A DNA stretch of 14,163 bases from an uncultured Streptococcus sp. (GTDB lineage Bacteria > Bacillota > Bacilli > Lactobacillales > Streptococcaceae), in the NCBI RefSeq assembly GCF_938020365.1, contig NZ_CALIIB010000081.1:1-14163 (forward strand), given 5' to 3'. Position 1 is the stretch's first letter, and each line of letters opens with the position of its first letter. This document shows positions 13,002 to 14,163 of the stretch, in pieces. The notes under the pieces were generated by a model. That model searched no databases. It saw only the letters and a list, made by a program, of their open reading frames with translations, and was not told the DNA's origin. Both the position numbers and the translations under genes were made by a program.

Positions 13002-14163
13002 TGAAAAACTCCTTTGTCTTTTCTAAAGCATCTACCAGCTTGTCGCAATCCGCATAGGTATTGTAGATGTAAAAGCTAGCCCGCACAGTCGCTGGTACCT
13101 GCAGGTAGGTGAGCAAAGGCTGAGCACAATGGTGACCCGCTCGGACAGCTACTCCTTCGTAGTCCAGAGCCGTTGCAACATCATGTGGATGGAGACCATC
13201 CAGGTTAAAGGCAATCACGCCTGAGCGCTGAGCCAAATCTTGAGAGCCATAAATGGTCAATCCTTCCACAGCCTGTAACTTAGGAAATACGTAGGCAATC
13301 AGGTCCTGCTCATGCTGAGCAATGGCACCCATACCCAAGTCTTCCAAATAATCAATGGCCGCTGCAAGACCGATTGCTCCTGCCATATTCGGAGTGCCGG
13401 CCTCAAACTTCCAAGGAAGCTCCTTCCAGGTCGCCTCCTGCTCATAGACGAAATCAATCATTTCGCCACCGAACTCGACTGGCGACATCTGCTCTAGCAG
13501 CTCTTCCTTGCCATAGAGAACTCCGATACCAGTAGGTCCAGCCATCTTATGCCCCGAAAAGGCGAAGAAGTCCACATCCAAATCCTGTACATCAATCTTC
13601 ATGTGCGGAATGGATTGAGCTCCGTCCACCACTAAAAGCGCTCCTTGCTGATGAACCAACTGGGCAATTTTCTTGATGGGATTGATGATACCGAGGACAT
13701 TAGAAGCATGGGCCAGAGAGACAAACTTGGTCCGCTCATTGAGTTTGGCACAGAAATCCTCCATATCCAGAGCCCCGTCCTTTAGATAGACATAGACCAA
13801 CTTGGCTCCGGTCTTCCTACAGGCTTCCTGCCAAGGAATGACATTGGAATGATGCTCCATGATCGAAATCAGCACTTCATCACCAGGCTGCAGCCTTTCA
13901 GCCGCAAACTGAGCGACCCAATTGAGACTCGTCGTGGTTCCTCGTGTAAAGAGGACTTCTCTGCTAGAAGCTGCATTGATAAAAGAGCGAACTCTTTCTC
14001 TGGCTGCTTCATAAGCTGCTGTCGCCCGCTCGGCTAGCGTATGCACACCGCGGTGGACATTGGCATTGTCTCTAAGATAGTAGTTTTCAATAGCTGCTAG
14101 CACCTGCTTGGGTTTCTGGGTTGTCGCCGCATTGTCCAAATAAACCAAAGGCTCATCATTGAC
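12988..14163 (-). CDS. sufS: Cysteine desulfurase SufS (partial, 5' end beyond window)
   Basis: A PLP-dependent class V aminotransferase-fold enzyme that removes sulfur from L-cysteine as a persulfide for Fe-S assembly. 391 residues are visible; the frame is open to the right edge and begins VNDEPLVYLDNAATTQKP, so about 15-20 N-terminal residues are missing. Numbered in the visible fragment, the PLP lysine is K206 in SGHKMAGPTG, the cofactor-stacking His is in SIMEHHSN (about 104), and the catalytic Cys is C346 in RAGHHCAQPL. The short loop around this Cys fits the SufS (group II) class that needs SufU. An internal TTG at 14148 is not a real start. The last 14 bases overlap sufU. sufC and sufD are expected upstream, beyond the window. 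Confidence 0.97.
   Translation of the reverse strand, partial: VNDEPLVYLDNAATTQKPKQVLAAIENYYLRDNANVHRGVHTLAERATAAYEAARERVRSFINAASSREVLFTRGTTTSLNWVAQFAAERLQPGDEVLISIMEHHSNVIPWQEACRKTGAKLVYVYLKDGALDMEDFCAKLNERTKFVSLAHASNVLGIINPIKKIAQLVHQQGALLVVDGAQSIPHMKIDVQDLDVDFFAFSGHKMAGPTGIGVLYGKEELLEQMSPVEFGGEMIDFVYEQEATWKELPWKFEAGTPNMAGAIGLAAAIDYLEDLGMGAIAQHEQDLIAYVFPKLQAVEGLTIYGSQDLAQRSGVIAFNLDGLHPHDVATALDYEGVAVRAGHHCAQPLLTYLQVPATVRASFYIYNTYADCDKLVDALEKTKEFFNGTF

Overview
The window looks like chromosome of a Streptococcus of the sanguinis/mitis type. This rests on the manLMN-manO-serS block, the sufS-sufU-sufB order next to a PBP3-like gene, an AmiA/AliA-type peptide-binding lipoprotein, two T-box leaders and low-GC codon use. 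The species assignment is by recognition of protein sequences only; no search was run.

Layout. (1) 1-2080, minus strand: a glycine-type T-box leader with its own strong promoter, then a 253-aa HExxH metallopeptidase-like protein, then a 112-bp stretch of three strong hairpins that includes a 21-codon small ORF, then glyQ running off the left edge. The small ORF repeats the ribosome-binding site and first seven residues of glyQ. (2) 2315-5649, plus strand: the mannose/glucose phosphotransferase genes manL, manM and manN behind a promoter with a catabolite-repression site between -35 and -10, a terminator, then manO (DUF956) from its own promoter. (3) 5636-7173, plus strand: a serine T-box leader and serS, with the serS promoter inside the end of manO. 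(4) 7243-7418: a composite hairpin repeat between convergent genes. (5) 7427-9385, minus strand: an orphan oligopeptide-binding lipoprotein. (6) 9665-10942, plus strand: a secreted PBP3 (D,D-carboxypeptidase)-family protein whose catalytic SxxK reads AITN, so it is probably a pseudoenzyme. (7) 11134-14163, minus strand: sufB, sufU and the 5'-truncated sufS, part of the iron-sulfur cluster assembly operon.

How it works together. Most of the window is core metabolism: sugar uptake (Man-PTS under carbon catabolite control), aminoacylation of tRNA-Gly and tRNA-Ser under T-box control, peptide scavenging and Fe-S cluster assembly. The unusual parts are the PBP3-like protein without its nucleophile, the metallopeptidase-like gene placed between a glycine T-box and glyQ, and the structured segment with a copied glyQ start. 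No tRNA, rRNA, CRISPR array, transposase or phage gene was seen.
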